From: an uncultured bacterium
GTDB taxonomy: Bacteria; Elusimicrobiota; Elusimicrobia; Elusimicrobiales; Elusimicrobiaceae
DNA length: 64,000 bases
Direction of reading: 5' to 3'
NCBI GenBank assembly: GCA_949294095.1
Contig: CASFFZ010000001.1
Span: 62,001-126,000, forward strand
Shown here: piece by piece, positions 16,730 to 23,752 of the stretch
Numbering within the stretch: the first letter of the stretch is position 1
Layout: each line of letters starts with the position of its first letter
Position numbers and translations under genes: made by a program
The notes under the pieces: model-generated
What the model was told of the DNA's origin: nothing
The model's database searches: none
Seen by the model: only the letters and a program-made list of their open reading frames with translations

Positions 16730-17835
16730 TATTCTTTGTAAATCCTCGGCACGCGGGGCATTAACAGCGTGCACAGTTCGTAATCAATGGTTCCGGCTTT
16801 TTGGGCCAGCTCGGCAAAGGTAACTTCTTCGTCTCCCTGGCGGCCTACGGCCACGGCTTCATCGCCCACGGCTACCGGGCCAGCCTGGGTAATATCCACC
16901 ATCAGCATATCCATGGTAACGTTTCCCAGCACCCGGCAGCGCTGGCCGCGGATTAACACTTCGCCTTTGTTGGACAGGGCGCGCAGGTATCCGTCCCCAT
17001 ACCCCAAGGGAAGCGTGGCCACTTTCATCGGGCGCGAAGCAATAAAACTGCGGTTGTAGCTGATGCTGCTGCCGGCCGGCACATCTTTTACATACACCAC
17101 CCGGGTCTTTAAAGACAAAATGGGCTCAAACCCTTTTTCCAGCCCAAAAGCGCTGTGGCCGGTGCGCACCATATCGTAGCGCACATCGGGCCGGGCCACA
17201 ATGGCGGCCGACGCCGCTACATGGCAATGATTAATATGAATATGGTGCAGCTGCACATTGGTCAGCGTATCGCGGTAGTAGCCGATTTGCTCTTCCGTAT
17301 AGGCCGGATCTGTTTCTACGCTGGAGAGATGGGTATACAGTCCGTCCAGCACCACATGCGGGTCGTGCGCCAAAAATTCAATCACGTTAAACACGCCGCC
17401 CCGGCGGGTGCCGATGCGGCCCATTCCCGTGTCTTGCTTCACGTGGCAGAGGGCTTTTTGGCCCAGTTTGGCGGCAATCCGACTGATGGCTTTGGCCGCA
17501 TCCAAACTGGCAATGGTAACCGCCAAATTATTTTTAACGGCATATTCAAACGCTTCAAACGGATAAATGCTGCCCAACACCAAAATCGGCAGCGTTACGC
17601 CCGCCCGGCGCAGGGCAAGGCCTTCTTCCACCGAGGCGGTGCCGAAAAAATCGCTCAGTTGGTTTTGCTGCAAAAAAAGGCCCAACCTTTCGGCTCCGTG
17701 CCCGTAGGCGTTGGCTTTTAAAACCGTCAACACTTTTACGCCGGCCCCCGCCTGGGCATGCACTTTGTGCATATTGCGGGCCAATTTTTTCAAATCCACT
17801 TCCGCCACCGTCGGGCGCAAAATAGGCATAGACAT
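16729..17835 (-). CDS. alr: Alanine racemase
   Basis: The 368-residue PLP enzyme makes D-alanine for peptidoglycan. The PLP lysine lies in VLTVLKANAYGHGA (about Lys40), the second catalytic base, Tyr, is in GSSISYNRSF, and the TLPLGYGDGYLR and LGNVTMDMLMVD blocks are typical of Alr. The VRPGIxxYG motif reads VRTGHSAFG. The gene starts 3 bp after the dnaB stop and overlaps mlaE. Confidence 0.95.
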   Translation of the reverse strand: MSMPILRPTVAEVDLKKLARNMHKVHAQAGAGVKVLTVLKANAYGHGAERLGLFLQQNQLSDFFGTASVEEGLALRRAGVTLPILVLGSIYPFEAFEYAVKNNLAVTIASLDAAKAISRIAAKLGQKALCHVKQDTGMGRIGTRRGGVFNVIEFLAHDPHVVLDGLYTHLSSVETDPAYTEEQIGYYRDTLTNVQLHHIHINHCHVAASAAIVARPDVRYDMVRTGHSAFGLEKGFEPILSLKTRVVYVKDVPAGSSISYNRSFIASRPMKVATLPLGYGDGYLRALSNKGEVLIRGQRCRVLGNVTMDMLMVDITQAGPVAVGDEAVAVGRQGDEEVTFAELAQKAGTIDYELCTLLMPRVPRIYKE

Positions 17836-17838
17836 CGT

Positions 17839-19257
17839 TTACTCCGGCAGCGACATCATCGTATTGCCGCTGCTGTTTTGGGTTGCTTCCATATGTTCGG
17901 GCGCGGGGTTGGTAAACAAAGCATACTCGCCAAAGAACGCCAAATCAATATCCCCCACGGGGCCGTTGCGTTGTTTGGCGATAATCAACGTGGCCTTGTT
18001 TTTAAGCGATTCATCGTCGCGCTTGTAATACGCTTCGCGGTGAATCAAGGCCACCACGTCGGCGTCCTGCTCAATGGAGCCGGACTCGCGCAAATCGGAC
18101 AGCTGGGGTTTGTTGTCGGTGCGGGATTTGTCTTCGTTTTTACGGCTCAGCTGCGAAAGCGCCAACACCGGCACATTGAGCGTGCGGGCCAAATCTTTAA
18201 GCATGCGGGAAATTTCGGACACTTCCTGCTGGCGGCTTTCCGCGCGGCGTTCTCCGCCGCGGATCAGCTGCAAGTAGTCAATCACAATCAGGCCCAATTC
18301 CTTGCCCTGTTTTTTCAGCTCCGTAGCCAACCGGCGCGCACGCATGCGAAGCTCGGTAATGGAAATGCCGGACGTATCGTCAATATACATCGGGGCCGAA
18401 GCCAAGCGGCCCAGCTCCCGCGTTAAGTCCGACCATTTGCTCTGTTCGTAATACCCGGTGCGCAGCTTGTAAATTTCCACCATGGCCGCCGCCCCCAGCA
18501 TACGTTCAAAAATAATGTGCCGCCCCATTTCCAGCGAGAAGAACGCCACCGGAATGTTGCAATCCACGCACGCATGGTGGGCAATGTTGAGGGCCAAGGC
18601 CGTTTTCCCCTGGCTGGGGCGCGCCCCCAAAATAATTAAATCCGACTTGCGCAGCCCGCCGGTTTTGCGGTCAAACTCATCCAACCCCGTGGGCACCCCT
18701 TGGATGGCGCTTTTGTTGCGCACGGCTTTTTCCAACATTTCTATCACTTCGGGCGCCAATTCTTTGGAAGAAATAAAACCGGAGAGCTTTTGCTTTTGGC
18801 TGAGGCGGTAAATTTGGTCGGCCGCTTCGTCAATTAAAATTTGCGGGTCGTCGTCTTCCTCTTTATAGCAGCGCTGCACCAGGCCTGTGGCGGTGCGGAT
18901 TAAGTCGCGCACGACAAATTTTTTGTAAACGATCTGCGCATAATGCCGGACGTGGGCCGCCGTGGAAACTTTGTCCACCAGCTGGGTTAAATACACCTCG
19001 CCCCCCAGCTGCGTAAGCTGGTGGTGTTTTTTTAACTCTTCCGTCAGCGTAATGATATCCACCGCTTGGTTCCGGTCGGCCAAGGCCTTCATGGCGGCGA
19101 AAATTTTCTGATGCGCTTCTTTATAAAAATGTTCCGGCTTCAAAATTTCCAACGCTTCCGTCACGGCGTCTGCGTCCAACAGCATAGAGCCCAACACGGC
19201 CATTTCCGCATCAATGGCTTGCGGCGGGATACGTTCTTCCAACAAATTACTAGCCAT
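17839..19257 (-). CDS. dnaB: Replicative DNA helicase DnaB
   Basis: The 472-residue helicase unwinds DNA ahead of the replisome. An N-terminal DnaG-binding domain begins IPPQAIDAEMAVLGSML, the linker follows, and the RecA-like domain carries Walker A GARPSQGKTALALN, Walker B LIVIDYLQLI and the C-terminal motif RESGSIEQDADVVALIHR. The ATG at 19257 is the family start; the longer reading adds an unrelated N-terminus. It heads the block dnaB-alr-mlaEFD-radA and has a 26-bp dyad in its leader. Confidence 0.96.
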   Translation of the reverse strand: MASNLLEERIPPQAIDAEMAVLGSMLLDADAVTEALEILKPEHFYKEAHQKIFAAMKALADRNQAVDIITLTEELKKHHQLTQLGGEVYLTQLVDKVSTAAHVRHYAQIVYKKFVVRDLIRTATGLVQRCYKEEDDDPQILIDEAADQIYRLSQKQKLSGFISSKELAPEVIEMLEKAVRNKSAIQGVPTGLDEFDRKTGGLRKSDLIILGARPSQGKTALALNIAHHACVDCNIPVAFFSLEMGRHIIFERMLGAAAMVEIYKLRTGYYEQSKWSDLTRELGRLASAPMYIDDTSGISITELRMRARRLATELKKQGKELGLIVIDYLQLIRGGERRAESRQQEVSEISRMLKDLARTLNVPVLALSQLSRKNEDKSRTDNKPQLSDLRESGSIEQDADVVALIHREAYYKRDDESLKNKATLIIAKQRNGPVGDIDLAFFGEYALFTNPAPEHMEATQNSSGNTMMSLPE

Positions 19258-19290
19258 AATACCTCTTAAAAATGAAAAAACTAAAACACC

Positions 19291-19316
19291 GCGTTTCCGT
19301 GATTGCACCGAAACGC
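19291..19316. promoter_or_regulatory. 26-bp inverted repeat in the dnaB leader
   Basis: Arms GCGTTTCCGTG (19291-19301) and CACCGAAACGC (19306-19316) surround a 4-nt centre; 10 of 11 positions pair. It lies 34-59 bp before the dnaB start. The symmetry and size suit a dimeric repressor operator or a leader hairpin. Confidence 0.4.
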
Positions 19317-19459
19317 TATTTCTTTCATTGTAGCAATTTATAGCAGAAAAGGGGGCCTCTGCCGCGGGTTTGGATCAGCCGGGCATGAGAAAAAAATTTT
19401 CCCCTAGGAAGGCCAAAATTTAGTAAAGTGTATTATTCTGTGTTTTTAAGGAGGATTTC

Positions 19460-20908
19460 ATGGAACAAACAGCCGTAAAAACGAAACAACCTACCGGGCT
19501 TTGGCTCCTGTTTATGACCGAGCTCTGGGAACGCTTTAGCTACTATGCCATGCGCAGTATCCTGATTTTGTATATGGTGTATCTGCTCGGAATGGACAAG
19601 AGCGGCGCTTCCAACATATACGGAACGTTTACCAGTTTGGTTTATCTTTCCACTTTGCTGGGCGGCTTCTTGGCCGACCGATACCTGGGCCAAAAATGGG
19701 CCACCATTTGGGGCGGACTGATGATTGCGGGCGGGATGTTCATCATGAGCGTGCCCACCGTGGCTTTCCTCTATATTGCCATGGGGCTCATTATTTTGGG
19801 GAACGGTTTTTTCAAACCCAATGTAGTGGCCATTGTCGGGCAGTTATATGAAAAGAACGACGCCCGGCGCGACGGCGGATTTACGATTTTTTACATGAGC
19901 GTCAACATCGGCGCCTTCTTCGGGCCGCTGCTGGTGGGCCATTTGGCGGCAGGGGGCAACTATAAAGCGGCCTTCTGGATTGCCGGGGCCGGGATGGTGA
20001 TCGGCCTGTTTACCTTTATTTTGGGATACAAAAAATTCCTCTTGGGCAAAGGCGCCGCCCCCAAAGACAAACCGACTTTCTATAAAGACCCCGCCCTCTG
20101 GGCCATTGTGCTGGCCATTCCGATGGTCGTTTTGTATATGCAGGGGCATCACACCGCTTCTTACATTTCCTTCGCGGTGCTGGCGGTTGCCTACTATATG
20201 TATAACAAAAAGGTCAACCGGGTAAAAACCGAAAACACCGCCCCGCTGACCCGGCAGGAAAAACAACAAATTGCCGTGATCGGAATTTTGGCGTTTTTCA
20301 GCATTTTCTTCTGGGCTGCGTTTGAGCAGGCGGGAGCGGCGCTGAACCTGTTTGCCTACGAATACACCGACCGCGTCATCTCCTTCTTCGGCCACAGCTG
20401 GGAAATTCCGGCCAACTGGTTTCAAAGCTTAAACCCGCTGTACGTGGTCATTTTTGCGCCGTTGTTTTCCAAATTATGGATTGAACTGGCCAAAAAAGGC
20501 ATAGAACCCTCCACTCCGGCCAAGTTTATGGTTTCGCTGTGGCTGATTGCCTTGGCTTTTGGCGTCATGCTGGTGGGCGCGTTTGCCTTGGTGGGAAATG
20601 CCAAAATCAGTTTGTTCTATTTGGCGTTTACGTATCTGTTCCAGACGTTTGCCGAGCTGTGCATTTCGCCGGTGGGCAAATCCATGGTTACCAAACTGGC
20701 GCCGGCGCGGTTTGTATCGCTGCTGATTGGCGTGTGGTACTTGTCCAACGCCGTAGCCAACAAACTGGCGGGCGTGTACTCCGGCTATTTCCAGCGCATC
20801 AGCAACGAACAGTTCTTCCTGTGGCTGGTGATTGTGCCGCTGGCGGTATCCGGGCTTTTGATGGTGTTTTTAAAACCGATCAAAAAATGGATGCACGGCG
20901 TACACTAA
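19460..20908 (+). CDS. POT-family proton-dependent oligopeptide transporter
   Basis: The 482-residue protein has about 14 hydrophobic segments. The ExxERFxYY proton/substrate motif is present early (TELWERFSYYAMR), followed by the PTR2 signature region (GGFTIFYMSVNIGAFFGPLLVG). POT/PTR transporters import di- and tripeptides with protons across the inner membrane, which fits a peptide-fermenting life. AAGGAGG precedes the ATG, so this gene uses a normal leader. It is monocistronic, closed by a strong terminator. Confidence 0.95.
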   Translation: MEQTAVKTKQPTGLWLLFMTELWERFSYYAMRSILILYMVYLLGMDKSGASNIYGTFTSLVYLSTLLGGFLADRYLGQKWATIWGGLMIAGGMFIMSVPTVAFLYIAMGLIILGNGFFKPNVVAIVGQLYEKNDARRDGGFTIFYMSVNIGAFFGPLLVGHLAAGGNYKAAFWIAGAGMVIGLFTFILGYKKFLLGKGAAPKDKPTFYKDPALWAIVLAIPMVVLYMQGHHTASYISFAVLAVAYYMYNKKVNRVKTENTAPLTRQEKQQIAVIGILAFFSIFFWAAFEQAGAALNLFAYEYTDRVISFFGHSWEIPANWFQSLNPLYVVIFAPLFSKLWIELAKKGIEPSTPAKFMVSLWLIALAFGVMLVGAFALVGNAKISLFYLAFTYLFQTFAELCISPVGKSMVTKLAPARFVSLLIGVWYLSNAVANKLAGVYSGYFQRISNEQFFLWLVIVPLAVSGLLMVFLKPIKKWMHGVH

Positions 20909-20922
20909 GCTGTTTTCAACAT

Positions 20923-20953
20923 AAAACCCCGGGTCAAAAGCCCGGGGTTTTTA
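20923..20953 (+). terminator. Terminator of the peptide-transporter gene
   Basis: AAAACCCCGGG (20924-20933 area) pairs with CCCGGGGTTTT around TCAAAAG and runs into a T-rich tail. The symmetric flanks would also work on the minus strand behind the pilin gene. Confidence 0.85.
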
Positions 20954-20989
20954 TTTAGCGACATTAAAGCAACGAGTGGGGATTTTTAA

Positions 20990-21529
20990 TTAATTAGGAA
21001 TTTCCCAATACTGCATAGCGCTGGTTCCGCCCGTACTGGCCCCGCCAAAACTGGCGCACACCTCCCGCCAGCGGCCGGCTGTAGCCCCGCATAAAGTTTT
21101 CTTTTGGTCTAAATAAAAGACAAATTCCACCGTAGATCCCACCGGCCCGCCAGTGGGCAGATAAATATGTATAGCTTTTTGCCACGCATTCAAACTAACC
21201 GTCCAGCCTTGGTTACAGGAATATGTTCCGCGCCCACCTTGCGCTTCATAAGAAATACTTTTAAACTCACAATCGGCTACTTGCGTATCCAAGTCTTCCA
21301 TATACGGGCTGTATTTGCCGTTGGCCATATAATACAGTTTTTCGGCTTGAATCAGTGGGGCGGCCCACGTCATCACTTGGGTAAAGCGCGACTTGTCTAC
21401 CACGCGCTGGTACTGCGGCACGGCAATAGCCGCCAAAATACCGATGATTAATACCACTACTAAGAGCTCTATAAGCGTAAATCCGGCGTTTTTACCGCCG
21501 GGGAATGATTTTTGATAAATTTTTGCCAT
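20990..21529 (-). CDS. Type IV pilin/pseudopilin under a poly-T spacer promoter
   Basis: With the ATG at 21529 the prepilin has 179 residues. A 15-residue leader (MAKIYQKSFPGGKNA) ends in G, then FTLIELLVVVLIIGILAAIAVPQYQRVVDKSR, a textbook class III signal with Glu at +5. Three or more Cys in the second half (VADCEF, YSCNQG, TLCGAT, EVCASF) suggest two disulphides. No Shine-Dalgarno site exists; the ATG lies 6 bp after a -10 box and inside the loop of an AT-rich hairpin (see separate entries). No assembly gene is adjacent. This could be a major or minor pilin. Confidence 0.9.
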   Translation of the reverse strand: MAKIYQKSFPGGKNAGFTLIELLVVVLIIGILAAIAVPQYQRVVDKSRFTQVMTWAAPLIQAEKLYYMANGKYSPYMEDLDTQVADCEFKSISYEAQGGRGTYSCNQGWTVSLNAWQKAIHIYLPTGGPVGSTVEFVFYLDQKKTLCGATAGRWREVCASFGGASTGGTSAMQYWEIPN

Positions 21530-21545
21530 ACGCAAAATTTATCAA
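21516..21545 (-). promoter_or_regulatory. AT-rich hairpin enclosing the pilin start codon
   Basis: TTGATAAATTTTGC upstream and GCAAAAATTTATC inside the gene pair on the mRNA strand, leaving the ATG in or beside a 5-nt loop. If the transcript starts at the ATG only the gene-internal half is transcribed; if it starts upstream the hairpin would sit exactly over the initiation site. Confidence 0.4.
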
Positions 21546-21563
21546 AAAAAAAAAACGAGTCAA
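21536..21563 (-). promoter_or_regulatory. Pilin promoter with a 12-T spacer tract
   Basis: Minus-strand TTGACT (21558-21563), a 16-bp spacer of CG, twelve T and GA, then TAAATT (21536-21541), with the pilin ATG 6 bp beyond. The -35 box is 5/6 and the -10 box 4/6 to consensus. The same module recurs before the pilin at 56168 with eleven T. Homopolymer tracts placed between -35 and -10 are a known substrate for slippage-driven on/off switching. Confidence 0.5.
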
Positions 21564-21835
21564 GGGGCGAGCCGCCCCTCCCTGCTCTAGGCCCGTTCAT
21601 CTGACTGGTTTAGGCCACATTGTTTCTGTACTGTTGTACACTAACAAAACGGCAGGCGAGCCGCCCCACTCTAGGCCCGCTCGCACGATTAGTTTTAGCC
21701 ACACTGCACCAGCCATACCGCGCCCTTACAAGACATCCCCCTTGCCGGGGTGCCGGAGCCCGTCCGCCCCACTCTAGGCCCACTCGTTTGACTAGTTTTG
21801 CGCCACCCTGTTTCCGTCTTGTCGCACTTTTTTCC
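21563..21835. repeat. Repeat block A: GC dyad plus three degenerate ~70-bp units
   Basis: The block opens with a dyad, AGGGGCG-AGC-CGCCCCT (21563-21579). Three related units follow, each opening with CTCTAGGCCC at 21585, 21669 and 21772. They share the order CTCTAGGCCC, a GATT or GACT word, TTTAGNCCACA, CTGT, CGCAC and CTTACAA. Unit 1 is by far the closest to unit 1 of block B at 56.3 kb. No coding signal is visible. The segment fills most of the 379 bp between the pilin start and the rplI terminator. Confidence 0.7.
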
Positions 21836-21861
21836 ACCCTCCATTTACTTCAAATTCACAC

Positions 21862-21891
21862 AAAAAGAAAACCCCCGCTTTCGCGGGGGTT
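21862..21891 (-). terminator. Terminator of the rpsF-ssb-rpsR-rplI operon
   Basis: AACCCCCGC (21870-21878), loop TTTC, GCGGGGGTT (21883-21891). On the minus strand the stem is followed by TTCTTTTTG, 24 bp after the rplI stop. Confidence 0.88.
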
Positions 21892-21914
21892 ACAAAACGC
21901 AATCGGGTCGGGAT

Positions 21915-22427
21915 TTATTTGGCTTCGGCAACCGCTTCGGCTTTTTCTTCCGGCTTGGCATCGGCTACTTTTTCTTCCACCGTGGTCAAGGGGTTAATTT
22001 GCACTTTAATCGTGGCGGTAACAGTCGGCTTCAAATAAATGCCCACTTCGGTTTCACCCAAAGCTTTAATCGGCATATTAAGCTCGATGGCATCCTTGGA
22101 GATATTGTGCCCCAAAGCATTCAAGGCTTTGTAGATATCGGCTTTGTTGACGGAACCGAATACCACGCCGTCGCTGTTGACGGTTTTGGTAAACGGAAGC
22201 ACCACGCCGGCCAATTTCTCGGCAATGGCGCGCGCTTCGGCCAGTTCCGCTTCAATGCGTTTGGCGCGTCTTTCGGCGCCCAACTGCCAGTTCTTAATCG
22301 CGCCTTCGGTGGCGAGCTCCGCCAAGCGGTGCGGGATCAAGAAGTTGCGGGCATAGCCGGGTTTCACATCTACAATGCTGCCCACCATACCCAGGTTTTT
22401 TACATTCTGTTTCAAAATAACTTTCAT
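21915..22427 (-). CDS. rplI: Ribosomal protein bL9
   Basis: The 170-residue protein binds 23S rRNA near the L1 stalk. The N-terminal domain MKVILKQNVKNLGMVGSIVDVKPGYARNFLIP is canonical, followed by the long connecting helix (AERRAKRIEAELAEARAIAEKLAG) and the C-terminal domain. It ends in a 20-residue Ala/Glu/Lys tail beyond the usual ~150 residues. The ATG with GGAGG upstream sets the start two codons later than the longest frame. Last gene of its operon. Confidence 0.96.
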   Translation of the reverse strand: MKVILKQNVKNLGMVGSIVDVKPGYARNFLIPHRLAELATEGAIKNWQLGAERRAKRIEAELAEARAIAEKLAGVVLPFTKTVNSDGVVFGSVNKADIYKALNALGHNISKDAIELNMPIKALGETEVGIYLKPTVTATIKVQINPLTTVEEKVADAKPEEKAEAVAEAK

Positions 22428-22443
22428 TTCCAAATCCTCCGGC

Positions 22444-22767
22444 TTATTTCTTGGGCAACGAGTACGGCAAAATCGCCAGGTTGCGGTCGCGTTTGATCGC
22501 TTTGGTGATTTGGCGCTGGTGTTTAGCGCAGGTGCCGGTGATTCTTCTGGAAAGGATTTTGCCGCTTTCCATGGTGAAAGACTTCACGAACTGAAAGTTC
22601 TTGTAATCGACGTTGTCGATTTTTTCCGCGCAGACTTTGCAGACTTTTCTTCTGCTTTCAAAGCGCTTTTTGCCCATAAACGGACGCGCCGGTCTTTCGG
22701 GGCGGGCGGCCGGAGCAGCGGCAGGGGCCGCGGCGGGGGCTTGGGTGTTTTTAATTTCTTCAGACAT
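22444..22767 (-). CDS. rpsR: Ribosomal protein bS18 with an Ala/Pro-rich extension
   Basis: The 107-residue protein contains the S18 core (KVCKVCAEKIDNVDYKNFQFVKSF...GKILSRRITGTCAKHQRQITKAIKRDRNLAILPYS). The first ~30 residues (repeated APAAAP) are an unusual low-complexity extension; S18 is normally about 75. Two CxxC-type Cys plus one more Cys suggest the zinc-binding C+ form. It pairs with S6 in the 30S platform; rpsF is two genes upstream. Confidence 0.95.
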   Translation of the reverse strand: MSEEIKNTQAPAAAPAAAPAARPERPARPFMGKKRFESRRKVCKVCAEKIDNVDYKNFQFVKSFTMESGKILSRRITGTCAKHQRQITKAIKRDRNLAILPYSLPKK

Positions 22768-22790
22768 TTGTTATCTCTCTTTGGTTCCTG

Positions 22791-23234
22791 TTAAAAAGGC
22801 ACGTCGTCTTCCATCACGTCCGTGGTGGGGACGTCGTCCTTGGCGGCCGGGGCAGCGTCTTGATTATACGAAGCCGCGGCGCCAGATTCCAGTATTTGGA
22901 TTCTCCGGGCGGTTACCTGCAAGGATTTGCGGGTCTGTCCGGTATTTTTGTCGGTGTATTCGCTGCTGGTGAGGCGGCCTTCCACTTGTACGGGAGTCCC
23001 TTTTTTCACCCGGTCTTTACACCGTTCGGCGGCAGCACCCCAAACCACTACGGGAACAAACACCGTGTCGTCCTTCCACTCGTTTGTGGTAGCATCCAAA
23101 TATCTGCGGTTGACCGCAATATCACAACGGCACACTGCCTGACCTTTCTGCGTAAAAGACACGTTAGGGTCACGTGTTAACCGTCCGACCAGAAGTACAA
23201 GGTTCTGTTCCGGTAATTTGATTTGTGCTGACAT
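22791..23234 (-). CDS. ssb: Single-stranded DNA-binding protein
   Basis: The 147-residue SSB has an OB fold (about 10-115: NLVLLVGRLTRDPNVSF, VNRRYLDATTNEWKDDTVFVPVVVWG) and an acidic tail ending MEDDVPF, the peptide that recruits repair and replication partners (DDIPF in E. coli). The position between rpsF and rpsR is the classical bacterial order. The ATG at 23234 has AAGG upstream. Confidence 0.96.
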   Translation of the reverse strand: MSAQIKLPEQNLVLLVGRLTRDPNVSFTQKGQAVCRCDIAVNRRYLDATTNEWKDDTVFVPVVVWGAAAERCKDRVKKGTPVQVEGRLTSSEYTDKNTGQTRKSLQVTARRIQILESGAAASYNQDAAPAAKDDVPTTDVMEDDVPF

Positions 23235-23241
23235 AGCGACC

Positions 23242-23562
23242 TTATTTTGCAACGGCAGGAGCCGGTTTTACTTTCACTTCCACCGAGTTCATCGTCATGG
23301 AGCGAAGTACTTTTTCGTTAAGTTTCAAGGCGTCTTCAAATACTTTTACGAATTTGGGTTCGGCTTTGAACTTAAGGTAGAGGTAAAAACCGTCGCGAAC
23401 GTGGTTTACTTCGTGGGTGAATTTTCTTCTGCCCAGTTTTTCTTCGCTGACGACTTCTCCACCGTTTTTCGTAATCAAGTCTTTGGCTTTGGTTACGAAT
23501 TCGCCCACTTCTCCGTCGGAGAGTTGGGGTTTAACAATAATTACGCTTTCGTAAGTTCTCAT
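23242..23562 (-). CDS. rpsF: Ribosomal protein bS6
   Basis: The 106-residue S6 begins MRTYESVIIVKPQLSDGEV, a canonical start, so upstream in-frame codons are treated as leader. GRRKFTHEVNHVRDGFYLYLKFKAEP is the usual core. It heads rpsF-ssb-rpsR-rplI. The Shine-Dalgarno signal is weak, and a structured leader of about 125 nt precedes it. Confidence 0.94.
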   Translation of the reverse strand: MRTYESVIIVKPQLSDGEVGEFVTKAKDLITKNGGEVVSEEKLGRRKFTHEVNHVRDGFYLYLKFKAEPKFVKVFEDALKLNEKVLRSMTMNSVEVKVKPAPAVAK

Positions 23563-23698
23563 ATACCAATTATTCTTTTTTATTGCGTTTTGCAGGGCCA
23601 AAAGGCCCCCGCGGGCCTCTAGACCCGGAGAGTTTCTGCGGATAGATTCGGCTTTGCTCACCTATAGCCGGGGCAATCCTGACCCTATGGATATTATA
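23563..23698 (-). promoter_or_regulatory. Promoter and structured leader of the rpsF operon
   Basis: A TATAAT box (23693-23698, minus strand) implies a leader of roughly 125 nt before rpsF. It contains GGGCC-TTTT-GGCCC and an adjoining CTCTCCGGGTCTAGAG segment. Many bacteria regulate this operon by S6:S18 binding to a leader stem bearing a CCG element; CCG occurs here in such a stem, but I could not confirm the full motif. No good -35 box was found. Confidence 0.4.
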
Positions 23699-23752
23699 AC
23701 AAAATTAGCGCCCAAACGGGAGTTTTATCGCGCGGCGCATTTTCCGAACACC

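Noticed and set aside
21542..21578. The GC dyad plus poly-T as a simple rho-independent terminator on the minus strand
   Set aside because: Eight bases (TTGACYCG) separate stem and T tract, no minus-strand gene ends upstream, and a good -10 box and start codon follow at promoter spacing. A dual role cannot be fully excluded.
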